Source: Zantedeschia hybrid cultivar (Eukaryota; Streptophyta; Magnoliopsida; Alismatales; Araceae). Taken from it: a stretch of DNA of 64,000 nt. Location: assembly GCA_030544215.1 (NCBI GenBank), contig JARZZO010000009.1:52013129-52077128 (forward strand), written 5' to 3'. Position 1 is the first letter of the stretch. Each line of letters opens with the position of its first letter. Position numbers and translations under genes: made by a program. This document shows positions 48,260 through 59,804 of the stretch, in pieces. The notes beneath the pieces are model-generated. The model searched no databases. It worked only from the letters and a program-made list of their open reading frames with translations, and was not told where the DNA came from.

Positions 48260-49339
48260 TGAACGGCGTCCGTGATGGACGACGCCATTCAGACTGCGAC
48301 CCTGCGATGTTAGTGTACAGTGCCGGTCTTGTTGTCTGAATGGCGTCTTTGGTAAGTGACGCATTTTAGAGCTTCTGTTATTACGGCCCGTCCTGTCATC
48401 TGATAGGCGTCTGTCTCGCACGACGCGTTTTATCCTGTTTCAAATTGACCCCGCGAGCCTTCCCTTCTTTCCCTCATTCTCACCTCCTCACTCTCTCTCC
48501 TCGCTCTCTCCACCCCCTCCGATCCCTCCTTCCCTTTCCTTTCCCTCTCTTCCTCTTCCACCAGTCCAACACCTCTCTACCTCTCGCCACTACCACCACC
48601 ACTTCCTTCGCGGCGTTCCATTCTCCGGGTGGCGGCCGACGTCCCGGCGGAGTGGCGACGTCCTCGGGGGTACCGGCGGCGGTCTGCGGTGCAGCGGTTT
48701 GGCGGCACGGAGCCGGAGGAGTTCAAGAAACTGGTAGGGGGACGAACCTTGTATGAAATGCGGTTGTTTTATCTGTGTTACCCGTTATGATGCATGATGC
48801 GTTTGGGGTAGAATGAGCATGTTAAGGGGGGATTTCTTAATGGTTTGGCCGTTTCTACGAACAAGAAATTGTGGGTTTCACGTGGTGGACTAGCTTCCGC
48901 TCTTCCTTTCTTGTTTTGGTGTGTTTTTGGGGAGTTTGGGGTGAAAAGGGGGACCCTTGGGTAGAGGTGCAGAAACCAGGTTTCTGGCGCTAAATGACGT
49001 TGCGCTTGGACGACGCCATTCAGAATGGCGACAGTCCAGAATAACGCCATTTAAGCAGAAATTGCCCCGATTGAGGTTTCTGTCAGTTTGGGGTTCTGTT
49101 GAGAATGGCGTCTGAGGACAGCGACACCTTTTAAAAAGGCAGCTTCTCAGGACGACGCGTTTTACGTAAATCAACCGTAGCCTATCCTTACTTCTGCCGC
49201 TATCAGACGACGAGGGACGGAGACGCGTTTTTAAAAGGCGGCTACCTTTGGCGACGCCTTTTAGGCCATATTCTGAGGCCGAGTTTTATGAACCCGTTTA
49301 GGAGGCTTGAATGGCGTCGGCTACGGGCGACGCGATTCA
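48260..49339. repeat. Ten 11-10-11 inverted repeats, N2 3' LTR part 2
   Basis: Units start at 48260, 48337, 48401, 48991, 49022, 49102, about 49132, 49201, 49232 and 49308. They match the 5' LTR set one for one, with CpG-type changes in some arms (for example GACGC/GACGT). Confidence 0.88.
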
Positions 49340-50732
49340 AGGCAGAATCACATTAACTCTTGATATTAATATGTGTTTCACTGTTAGATAGTTCAATCAA
49401 TGCATGCTTTAAACCGTACATCGAGGCCGAGGATTTCTGTGTGAGTGGAATCATATCATATGTGTGTGTGCTTATGCGATTGTGGAGTTGGAACAATTAT
49501 GGCTTACGTTCGTCACCTTGTGCCGAAGTGGGAGGGCCTTGGTGTCTGTATGGCATTGTTGCCGTACCGGTGGGGAAGAGGTACATGTTGTGTTTCACCT
49601 ATGGCTGGGGGAAACAGAACCACCTTGAGACCATCGGGCTGGAGTAGCCAGCGTGCTATCCGAGGGGTTACTGTTTGGACTCAGCGCGTCGGGACTTTTC
49701 TGTTTGTCGTGGCACCTTCCGGCGCGTTTCTTGCTGTGGAGTTGGGTATGGTACTGTTGGAGTTGTTACCCTTTTGCTACTGGGCCTGATGTGACCTGTG
49801 ATATCAAGGTTGCGAGTGGTACCCTTCGCACTTTGGCCTGATGCGACCCGGGAGGTTAGGGTTGTAGGTAGTCCCTATAGCTTCGGCTTGACGGGGGTTT
49901 TGCCGGTCCCCAGGGTCCTCTTGAAGCGCCAAGGCCTGGCGTTGAGGAAAGTCCGGTCGGTAGGACAATAGTCTAGACTGCTTGTGTGCACACGTAGCTG
50001 GGCAGTGGTGGCTCACTGGTCCCAGTTAGTCCTAGTTTGACTCACTGCCTCACCTTACGGTGCCCGGAACACCGTGGGGGCGGACAGGCGTGAGCGTTGG
50101 TGGTGTTGTGAGGCGACGTTTGTCTGCGATCGACAGTGTGGTTTGATCGCTTAGCCGGATCCTTGGTTATGAGTTGTGGTATTGTGTTGGGCTATTCGAA
50201 TTGCTTAGAACTGTGCCTGTTGCATTGCTTATGCGTATGTTTCATATCAGGTTTGGGAGTTGTGTTTACTGCTTTATTTAATTGCCATCTTTCTGTAATA
50301 TTATACTTATGGGTGTGTGAGTGGGAGGCAGGGATTGGATGATCCCTGCTGAGTCCTTTTCTGGTGTGGCTCACTCCCTGAGGTTTCAAGTGTGGACCTC
50401 TTGGCGAGTGGCGGCGTGTGGTGTTCTTCTTGATGTGCGGACCAGCAGCTATCTTAGTTCTGGGGTATGCCCCGATGTTGTTGTACTTTGCTTCTGCCTG
50501 TGCTTATTTAATTCGTTGGACCATGTAATTATTGTTGGACTGTATACAGACATTATTAATTTCCTTCCTACGCACTTGTAATTTCCTTGTAGTCCATGTG
50601 ATTGTTATATTTAGCCTTGTTTAACGCTTACTCCTCCAGATGTGTTGCGAGATCCGGGTGTGAACCCGCAGTTAATGGTCCGACATCCATTTAGTAATCG
50701 GATTCCCGATTATAGGATGGCGGGTCGTTACC

Positions 50733-50737
50733 GCTTT
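50733..50737. repeat. Target-site duplication of N2, right copy (GCTTT)
   Basis: It pairs with 11125-11129 and marks the return to R0 exon 7. Confidence 0.9.
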
Positions 50738-51119
50738 GTAGGAGCAGCTGGCATGGCTTTCCAACGATGACCTTCCTCGAGAGCTTACACGCCTCCAGAT
50801 GCGTCTGGAGATCATTGCAGAGGACAAGGAGCGTGAGCGCGAGGAGCGGCGGCGGGTTGATGCCGAGGTGACGTCCCTCAGGGTCCATCTTGGTGTTGCC
50901 GAGCATGAACGACGCAGCGTGGAGGAGTGTTACCGACGTGCCTGCCAGCGAGCTCAGGAGAGAGGTCACGGTAGTGCGTTTACTGCCAGCGTCGCCATAT
51001 CTTCTGGTCAGGCCGGACCGAGTGCGATGGGGCCACCGCCACCACCTAGCCGAGCACCAGAGGGACCGGACGAGGCCTAAAGCCAGTTTGATGAGGGAGC
51101 CAGGGAGAGTCAGCCGTGA
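50738..51119 (+). pseudogene. PMD gene of R0, exon 7b (coiled-coil tail)
   Basis: It continues the frame of 11026-11129 after removal of N2. It shows NDDLPRELTRLQMRLEI, then VTSLRVHLGVAEHERRSVEE and FTASVAISSGQAGP, all matching N1 exon 7. A TAG lies three codons after the junction and a TAA at 51078-51080 precedes the expected stop at 51117-51119. The charged heptad-rich part is a coiled coil. Confidence 0.8.
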
Positions 51120-52412
51120 GGGCTGCTGTACCTTTTATCTTTTTGGGTTTTGATGACAGTTTTTTCATACTTTCACATATGTACAAGAAACTTTGATATG
51201 AATGAAACCTTTGTACTCCATTCATCTCTTTTGATTTTGAATCTCCTTGTATACCTGTGTCTTGTGCATGACTTGAACAAACATATTAAGCGTCTGTTCT
51301 GGCTTAGCCCCTTGCCCGGTTAAGTAACCAACTAGTTGATCTATCCTTGGTAGAAGGGTCAAGGGGCAAAGTCTTTATTCATGGAAGGCAAATAAAGATG
51401 ATTAAAAAAATATTAATAATAAAAATGCAACATACAAGCATGTTAATGCTGCCTGAAAAATAAAAAGATGCAACACTCATGATCGAACAAACAAATGCTA
51501 ATTGAAATATTTTTGTTTTGCAATTGCAATTTTCGAAATATCCCATTTTTTTGGTCTTGAAATATTCAATTTTTTTATGGTTTTGAAATATTCCATTTTT
51601 TTTTGTAGTTTTCAAATATTCATCCATTTTTTTTATTTTGAAATATTCAATTTTTTTTTTAAAGTTTTGAAATATCCATTTCAAACTACAGACCAGCATA
51701 GTACGTGGATGAAAAGAGTTTATTTATTCGTCATATTAATTCCCTAATCATTATTTAATAACCTAATCCGGGTTTATTGTGCTTTTATTGTGCTTATATC
51801 ATCGATCCCATTTGATGATCTAACCCTTAGTTAACTTAGGCCATTTTTTAAGCTTGGAGTACGTCCCTTAGAAAGAAAAGGAGAAATGGTCTAGAAAGCT
51901 CCCGAGAGGGTTCCAGAGACCCAGGAAGATGTCCATCCTCTACCCTATTGTCCGTTGGGGTTCGGTCATTTTCACTTTGCGGGATATTTTGACCTTGCGC
52001 TCCCTTTCATTTGAATGTTTGTGGCCTTTTGATTTGACATTTGTGGCCTTCTGTACTTGATTTCGCTTTTGCCTTTCTGATTTTTCTTTTGTGAGGCGGA
52101 TCTTTTTCTTTCCCCCTTTTTTTTTATAGTGGCCTCCTACTAAGACGGTGGATATTTTCAGTAGTCTATCTTGAGCCTCATTCCGATATCGCGAGCCGAA
52201 TATAAAAAGGAATAATAAAGCCAGAATGGGTTGTCCTTTTACACTCTCGGTCAAGCTGTTAGTTTTCCTTGGGCTTCACATCTTTTGTTACTCGAGGACA
52301 AAGCGTGTTTGTGTGTATATAATGCACCTGAATTAGACTATCAAAGACTAGAAAGGGAATTTAGGATTTTAAATTTTCTGACTCCACTGGTCTTTGCACC
52401 ATGTTAGTCGAC
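51120..52412. other. R0 3' flank of the PMD gene, truncated
   Basis: It aligns with 19280-20570 of N1, including the T-rich array (about 51508-51675). It ends at ATGTTAGTCGAC, where N1 continues into the pol end, and copia sequence takes over. No gene is seen. Confidence 0.7.
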
Positions 52413-52526
52413 ACAACTGAAACTATCGACAATGTAGCAGATCCACTAACAAAGCCGTTGGCTCAAATTGTGTTTGAGCGTCACCTAGAGTCTGTAGGCT
52501 TACTGCATAAAGGTGATTGGCTTTAG
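52413..52526 (+). pseudogene. Ty1/copia polyprotein, last 37 codons
   Basis: It reads TETIDNVADPLTKPLAQ, then FERHLESVGL, ending at TAG 52524-52526. This is the C-terminus after the copia RNase H. A polypurine tract AAGTGGGAGG (52530-52539) follows, then the LTR. All upstream coding sequence is missing at the junction with R0. Confidence 0.85.
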
Positions 52527-52540
52527 TCCAAGTGGGAGGT

Positions 52541-54104
52541 TGTTAGTCTTAGGTGTCCTACAAGCCAATTTGACTATTTAAATCTCGTTCATTTATTAAT
52601 ATAATGGCATAATATTCATTATGTGTAAATCGTATTAATTATCATCTCATAATGAAGTCCGTGAATATGTGCGATAGTGATCAGATTATGATGAGATCAT
52701 ACTAGTGAGACTGATCACTTAAACACACATATTCTTAATCGTTCCTAGTCGGAGGATATCCGAGAAGGGAATCGGATATCCGGTTAGACTAGTACTGATT
52801 ACTCTTGCTCATGCGATGAGGGTGACTGATCTCATAGTCACTTGTGTGGAGACACTAAGGCGAATCTGTAGGTGCTCATTGGAGAATGAGTTCATTGAAC
52901 AGATCCGATTGAATCGCTGGATGGTACTGTACCTCACTGTCAACCAGCTTGATTCTATTGTCGCAGTTGCGTGGATGGTCTTCGGACCTAAGACACCAAG
53001 GACACCTTGTCGGTCGACTTATGTTCTTTGACCTTGGTTTATGAATCTCTAACTACGGGATTCTAAAAAGCCAAGGATTGGGTACAGCGGAATATCATCG
53101 AAGGGAATTATGTGTCAATAAGGAATCATTCGCTCTCGGTACAATGAGAGAGAATGCTCTAGGAAGGATGCGCGAAAGTCCTTGGCCAGGGCGGACGATA
53201 ATATCGGGAAAGGAGTTTTCCGATATTCATCAGCGGCATCCAATCCAAGTGAGTCGACCGGTTAGGATTTGACAGCACGCCATACCCTGAGTTGATTCGA
53301 GAGCATTGTACGAATGAAGGATTATATCCACGCGGTAACTGTCGACGGAAAGGTTAGAAGAATGGGTTACTTAACCCCGATACCTTCTGGGTTCACGCGG
53401 TGTTGCTTGGCACCCAATGTGATCGGAAGCCCGGTTGAATTCGATATGCGACATCAATTCGATTGATTAATTAATTAATAAAGGATTGTTAATTGATTAA
53501 TAAAGCCAGTGAGGAGTCACTGGGCTTATTGGGCTATTAACCGGACTGGTAATTGGGCCTAGAGGGTCACACGCAAACGATTCTCAAGGCGATGGATAAA
53601 TAAGTGGGTTTTATACAAACTAGGGATTTTTATGAAAAACTGCGCAGTTAGTATAAAATATAGTGAACGGGCTGAGCAGGACAAGCTACTGCTAACCCTA
53701 GCCGCCCCCTCCGTTGTTTCTCTCTCTCTCTGGCATCCCAGACAGATCTAGATATGCTCCACCGCTTCTCCGACTCCCGTTCGACGGGAAATCGTCCGCG
53801 CGTTGCGGCGATCGTTGCGACGATCATTGCGGCGACTGGCGGAGGTTTCGTGGGCTGCGAAGAACGAGGAACGTGAGGATATCCGTCGCGAGGAGGATTG
53901 CGTGGACTCCGCTAGAGGCTGGGCGCTTGCGCGGCTTGCGGTGTCGCACCGACGGAACCAAACGGTTGTGGATTCGAATCCGCACACGGTGAGATTCGAT
54001 AATCCGATTATCGAAGTTTTAGTATTTTTCGAAACGGGAACGGATCTCCCCTTTTATTTTATTTCCGCTGCGTGGGAGACCAGGAGTAACCCGAGAACCC
54101 AACA
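52541..54104 (+). mobile_element. Ty1/copia LTR, 1.56 kb
   Basis: It starts TGTTAGTCTTAGG right after the polypurine tract and ends GAACCCAACA right before a primer site. The ends TGTT and AACA are complementary as usual. It is therefore flanked by element interior on both sides. Short frames inside are not called. Confidence 0.88.
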
Positions 54105-54105
54105 G

Positions 54106-54115
54106 TGGTATCAGA
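54106..54115 (+). other. Copia primer-binding site
   Basis: TGGTATCAGA, of the initiator-Met type, starts 2 nt after the LTR end. Confidence 0.8.
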
Positions 54116-54205
54116 ACTAGGTTCCACTGTTTCTCGTCCCGTTTCGGTCTCCGATTTAATATTTCCATATATTATTCCATGCACTTGTTTGATTTTCTTT
54201 GCTAG

Positions 54206-54232
54206 ATCCGTGTTCATACGATGAACACGGAT
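54206..54232. repeat. Perfect 12-bp palindrome in the copia leader
   Basis: Arms ATCCGTGTTCAT (54206-54217) and ATGAACACGGAT (54221-54232) are separated by ACG, ~100 nt downstream of the primer site. It would form a stable RNA hairpin in the genomic transcript. Confidence 0.9.
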
Positions 54233-54309
54233 TATATAATAATTTTAATTATTATAATTCTGCAAAAAAATTCGAATTTGTTTTTTTGGGGTTTGGTGTT
54301 CTTCGTGAG

Positions 54310-55497
54310 ATGAGTAACGCCGATGTTCGGGTATCCCGAATCGTTGGGGAGGTGGGCCGGCACCCCAAATCATCTCGAAGATATCGCCTGTCACCACCAG
54401 GCCTGGAACCGGCGCCGGAGAGGGAGATGGAGCTCTCTCCTCTTTTTCTTCCCCACGGTTTTGAACAGAAAAACAGAATTTTTGAGGTAAAAAAAAGGGG
54501 AATAAAAGAGGTATAAAAGGGAGCACAGGCCACCGCCGGCTGCCCCACCGGCGCCGGGCAGGTAGCCGGCGGTGAGGGCATTGTCGGCGTGCCCTTGCGG
54601 TGCCTGGACGCCCGCCGGCGGCGGCCTCCAAGTTCCCCAGCCGCCGGCCTCCTCAAACTTGCAGGTTAGTGTTTTCTGCAACTAGGGCCCATCGGGTTGC
54701 AGGAGAAAGGGGTCGGCTCGTGGCCAGTTCGACCGGCTGGACCGGCTGGCTAATGCGCCCAGACCAGGACCCGAGCCCTGGCTCGAACCATGGTATGTGG
54801 CTCGGGCCCTGGCTCGAGCCAAGCATCTTAAATGGGCTGGGCCCATTACATTAGTCCCCATTTGAACCCTTTAACCCCTATTGAACCCGAATTTAGCCCA
54901 TTAGAAAATTTGTAAATTTGATTTTAATTTTAAAGTTCAAAAGGGTTTTGAAAATTAAAATTTATTATTCAATTTTATTTTATTTGGACTTGATGATTTT
55001 GAATCATAATTAACAATTTGTTATTACATAATTAAAGTTGATTATTAGATTAAAAGTTAACCTAATAATTAACTTTAATTAACTAATTTAATTGTTAGAT
55101 TAGTGATTAATGATTCTTAGTCTAATTGTTAGATTATTATTAATTATTAATTAATCTAATTGTTAATTAGTTAGAGTTAGTTATTAATGTAAGTGTTAAG
55201 TTAATAATTAACTCTAAATGACTAATTTAAATGTCAAATTAGTAATCTTTGATTAATTATTGTTAGTTGTTAATTTAATAGTTAAATTAATAATAACTTT
55301 AATTATATATTCTAATAGTTAGATTAATTAGTTGTTAATTAGTTAGTGTTAATTATTGGTTTAAGAGTTAAATTAATAATTAATATTAATTGACTAATCT
55401 AAGTGTTAGGTTATTAATTAATAATTAATTATAGTTGATTATCAATTTAAGTGTTAAATTAATAATTAATTTTGTTAGACTAGGTTAAGAGTTAAAT
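54310..55497 (+). other. Copia leader, part 1: GC-rich then AT-rich repetitive
   Basis: 54310-54840 is GC-rich with no conserved protein. 54850-55497 is extremely AT-rich with recurring GTTAGATTA/TTAATAATTAA words spaced irregularly at tens of nt. It continues as 62049-62140 beyond the LINE. Confidence 0.6.
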
Positions 55498-55681
55498 TTT
55501 TTTTTTTTTGTTTTTTTTTGTTTTTTTTTTTAAGCCCAGAACTTATCTAGGACCCTGGGCAGGCCCTTGGAATTTTATTAAATGAATCAAATAAACATAC
55601 AAGGGGGGGACATGCCACCTTACCCCTGGGAGATACAGCAAATAAGAAAGCAAAGAGGAACCCCCCAGGAACATAAACCAA

Positions 55682-58600
55682 TCAAATCCGAAAATAAGGA
55701 ACGCCTGATTTGTCCATAGCCAATTCTCCTCTGACAGGAGGAGGAAGAGCAGCATATGACAAAAAAGTGCGAGACGTATAAGAAGAACAGGAGAAGTTTG
55801 CCAATGCATCTGCAGCCTTGTTACATTCTCTGACCACATGTTAGAATTGAATAAGCATAGAGTTCTTCAGAGAGCATAATTGATCCCACCAAGGATGAAG
55901 AATCCAAGGAATCTTCTGGCCATCAGAGTGAAGAAGCATAATTAAGTCCTGACAATCAGACTCTATAATAAGAGAAGAGATCCCCATCTGAAGACACATC
56001 TGTATTCCAATAAGCATAGCCCTGATCTCTGAAATAAGACTGCATGTGATACCAAAAAAGCCACAGCAAGCAGAAATAAAGGATCCTTTATCATCTCTGA
56101 GAATAGCAGCACCTGCAGATATACCTGGATTACCTTTACAACAACCATCTGTGTTAAGTTTAACATGAAATCTGGGGGGAGGAATCCAGCAAACAAGGGT
56201 AGGGGGTGCAGGAGAAAAGATATCAGTCAAACCCAAAGCCTGCAAAGATGCTCTCTCAGCATAGGAAGAAGCCCTCTTAGGATGAAACAAAGAAGCAACC
56301 TCAGTGATAAGAATAATAGCTTGCCTCAAAATATGCTCTTTGCTACAAATAGAATTGTCAAACCTGGCAGTGCACCTAGCTTTCCAGAGCGTCCAAGCAA
56401 TGATAGAAGGAGTGATACCCATGCAGAAGCCATAGAGAGAAGTATTGGAAGCCTTGGAAGTGAATGCTGAAAACATATAATGAAAAGAAGTCCCTTAAGC
56501 ATGAACCTGGAAAATGTGCTTGAAGAAGCTCCAACAATGTCTGGCAATATCACCCAAAGCAAGAATATGGTTCATAGTTTCACGATGTGGAGATCTACAA
56601 CAATAACACTTGGAAACCAAAGAAATCCCATATCTCTGAATAACTGAGTCAAAGGGCAATCTGTTAATAAGAGCTCTGTAAATAAATAGGGAGATCTTTT
56701 TAGGTAAGAGTGTGTGCCAAATCCATTTGGTGATAGGAAGCTGAGGCCTAGTATGTCTGACAGTGTTCCAGGCAGATTTAGTAGTAAAATAACCATGAGT
56801 ATCAGGCTGCCAAATAGGTTGATCAGGGCCATTAGTATGAGATAAGCAAATAGCAATATCATTGATAACATGTAGAATATCCATAGGAAGCATATGTAGA
56901 AAATTATGTCTGCAAGCCAAAAAATCCTGGACAAACCAATTATGAGTATGAGCAACAGAAAGCCATTGATCAGAAGATATGAACTCCCTGAGAGGTCCAT
57001 GACCAGTCCAGTTATCATTCCAAAAAGAAAGCCTACCAGTTCCAACCTGCCAGCAAGTATGGTCCAAGACCCAGTGTCTATGACCAAGAACCATTCTCCA
57101 GTGGGGAGAGCCAGTCAAGGGGCAAAAGGATAGATGCTGATCCTGCAGATAGGTGCAATGGATATAATCACTCCAAACTCCCTTATGGGAGTAAATCTTC
57201 CAGCAAAGTTTCACTTTCAAAGCAGTACTCAAATCAAAGAGAGATCTGATTCCAATCCCTCCTTCATCAATAGGTCTAGCCATGTGTTTCCAAGCAATCC
57301 AGTGCTTTCTCTGACCAACAGTGGAAGAACCCCAAAAGAAGGCAGCAAATGCTTTTTCCATGGCATTCAAAATGCTCTTAGGGGGAGAGAGGACAGCAAG
57401 AATGTGTATAGGAATAGATGATAAGACATGCTTTATCAGAATTAATTTACCCCCAGGAGATAAGAGCTTAGTTTTCCAATTAGTAAGTTTGTTTCTCACC
57501 TTGTCAAGTAGTGGCTGAAAAAAGATAGCTTTAGCAATACCTTTGTAAAGAGGAGCCCCCAAATAGATAATCGGAAAAGCCTTATTGGGCATCTGAGTAG
57601 CAGCAGCAATTTGATTGATTCTTTGGGTGATAGTGCGAGGGGCCACATAAAAAGAGCTTTTGTCTTTATTGACCTGCTGACCAGAACATCTCTCATAGAT
57701 ATTAATAAAAGCAAAAAGCCTGCGAAGAGAAGCCTGAGATCCGTTAGTAAAAATAACCGTGTCATCAGCAAAGAGTAAGTGAGAGATAATAGGCCCAGCT
57801 CTGAATGTGGAGAAAGGAGTAATCAAGCCTCTGGTGAAAAGATTATGGAGACCCCTGCTGAAAGCTTCTTCTGCCAAGATAAACAAACTGGGGGCCAAAG
57901 GATCACCTTGCCTAAGACCTCTGGAAGAATTAAAATAGCCGCCAAGCTGACCATTAAAAACAACTGAGAACCAGCAGTGAGTAAATAGATTCTTAATCAA
58001 ATTAATCCAAGCTTGAGAGAAGCCAAATTTGTATAGAACATCAAATAAGTAGCTCCATTCCAGACGATCATAGGCCTTCATCATGTCAAGTTTAAGGATA
58101 ACATTGTGACCAGTAGTTCTTTTAGAAATATTATGCACCATCTCCTGAGCCAAACAGATATTATCACTGATGTCCCTTCTTTTAACAAATGCACCTTGGA
58201 AGGGAGAAATAAGCCTAGGCAGAATAACAGAGAGCCTCTTGCAAACAATCAGAGAAATGACCTTATAATTAAAATTGCACAGGCTGATGGGCCTGAAATA
58301 CTTAAAAGTGCAAGGATTGTCACACTTAGGAATAAGGACCAAATGTGTAGAAGTAAAGGCCTTAGGCAAAAAGCCACCCTTGAAGAATTCAATAACAGCA
58401 GCAAATATATCATCAGCAATAATATCCCAGCAATGAGTGAAGAAATCACCTGAGAATCCGTCGGGACCTGGAGCACTATCAGCACAAAGAGAGAAGACAG
58501 AATCTTTTACTTCCTCCAAAGAAGGAATAGCCAGCAAAGCAGCATTATCTTGATCATTAATAATACTAGGAATGTATTGAAGAAGACCACTACTATCCAT

Positions 58601-59804
58601 AGAAGGGGGCTGGGAGGTGAATAGATCCTTATAATAATCAATAGCCATAGAGAGAAGAGCATTCTGATCAGTAACCTGATTGCCATTATCATCCGAAAGA
58701 GAGTGAATAAAGTTCTTTCTGCGTCTCTCAGAAACGATGGAATGGAAGAAAGCAGTATTTTGGTCCCCTTCCTTGAGCCACCTGAAATGAGATTTTTGTC
58801 TCCAGAAAATTTCCTGTTTGAGTAATAATTCATCAAGTTTTCTCTTGGCAACAACTAGATCATTCAAAGTATCAGTAGAGGGCGAAGAGTCAGCAATGTT
58901 TTGCAGATTAGCAACATTATTCTCAACTTTTAAGACAGCATCAAAAACATTTCCAAATATATTCTTATTCCAGTGCTTAAGAGTAGCCCTCAATCTTTTC
59001 AATTTGGCACTGAACTTATAAAGTGGAGAAGCATGTAAGGGTCTGCTCCAACAATCCTTAACGACTTGAGTAAAGCTCTGATGTCTGGTCCAAACTTTTA
59101 GGAACTTAAAGTGAGCATGATGAATAGAGTTCGAAGAATCATAAGTGACAAGCAGGGGGTTGTGATCTGAACAATTATGATGCAGATGATTTAGCAAACC
59201 AATGAGTGTTGGCCAAACCTCTGTCTAATCTAGCTTTAATACAACCAATCCCTTGTTGTCCATTGCGCCAAGTGAAGCTAGGACCACTGAAGCCAAGATC
59301 AGCAATGCCACAGTCCTGCACAAAAGAGTGGAATGCATGGACTGAAGCAGAAAGAGGAGCATTCCCACCAAGTTTCTCATGAGAAAACAGAACAGAATTA
59401 AAGTCTCCAATCACCATCCATGAGACAACAACTGAGGATGCAAAAGAGGCAATATCGTCCCAAGTACCAATTCTGTCCTGAAGGTGACAGCTAGCATAGA
59501 CAAAAGTAATAATATGCTCAACAACACCCTTCACTTTGACAGTGATATAATTATCATGAATATGCAGAATATCAATATCCATAGAATCATGCCAAAAAAC
59601 CCATATCTTGCCATGGTCCATATTAGAAGTAGCAAACTTAGAGAGGCCAAGACGCAGAGAAATGCACTGCATGGAAGAATAATGTATCATAGGCTCAAGA
59701 ATGGCAGCCATCTTAATCTTGTGTGATTTGCACAGAGAAATTAATCGACGAAGAGAGGTAGAGCTCCCAACACCCCTAATATTCCAAACTAATGTATTAA
59801 CCAT
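55682..59804 (-). pseudogene. LINE ORF2: endonuclease, RT, zinc-binding and RNase H
   Basis: It starts MVNTLVWNIRGVGSSTSLRR, an APE-type endonuclease with VIGDFNSVL and, after a frameshift near 59200, SDHNPLLV. RT has FRPISLCNFNYKVISLI, KLDMMKAYDRLEWSYLF, GLRQGDPLAPSLFIL and the catalytic HLLFADDTVIF. A zinc-binding reverse-transcriptase-associated segment follows (KCYCCRSPHRETMNHIL). After an in-frame TAA (56495-56497) comes RNase H: KLNTDGCCKGNPG, SEIRAMLIG and ESDCQDL. A second in-frame TAA (55841-55843) precedes RECNKAADALANF. Three breaks in about 4.1 kb. Confidence 0.9.

Larger units (their letters stand above)
11130..50732 (+). mobile_element. N2: gag-only LTR retrotransposon (TR-GAG-like), host of N1 and N3
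   Basis: Without its two passengers N2 is about 7 kb: a 5' LTR (11130-11478 + 31376-33716, 2690 nt), a 1.58-kb interior with a Met-tRNA primer site, one gag gene and a polypurine tract, and a 3' LTR (35299-35470 + 48213-50732, 2692 nt). No protease, RT or integrase is present and there is no room for them. This matches non-autonomous gag-only elements described in plants as TR-GAGs. The right LTR ends ...GTTACC rather than ...GTTACA, a single change at the terminus. Confidence 0.9.
35299..50732 (+). mobile_element. N2 3' LTR, interrupted by N3
   Basis: Parts are 35299-35470 and 48213-50732. It is the same length within 2 nt as the 5' LTR, with twelve matching inverted repeats. Its last base is C (50732) where the 5' LTR has A. 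Confidence 0.88.
3791..52412 (-). mobile_element. R0: Tat-lineage element carrying two antisense genes, split by N2 and truncated
   Basis: R0 is visible as 3791-11129 plus 50738-52412. Its LTR, post-LTR region, DUF7745-like gene, PMD gene and the T-rich block after it align in the same order with N1 (11479-20560). By that homology its own coding direction is minus, so the LTR at 3791-5100 is its 3' LTR. The right end stops just before the place where N1's pol begins, joined to copia sequence at 52413. Gag, pol and the second LTR are therefore absent here. It is clearly older than N1, being more diverged and heavily broken. Confidence 0.8.

Noticed and set aside
242..49339. Reading the constant-arm, variable-spacer units as a CRISPR-like array
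   Set aside because: Arms are inverted rather than direct repeats, spacers are 10 nt, units are dispersed across element types, and this is plant nuclear DNA.
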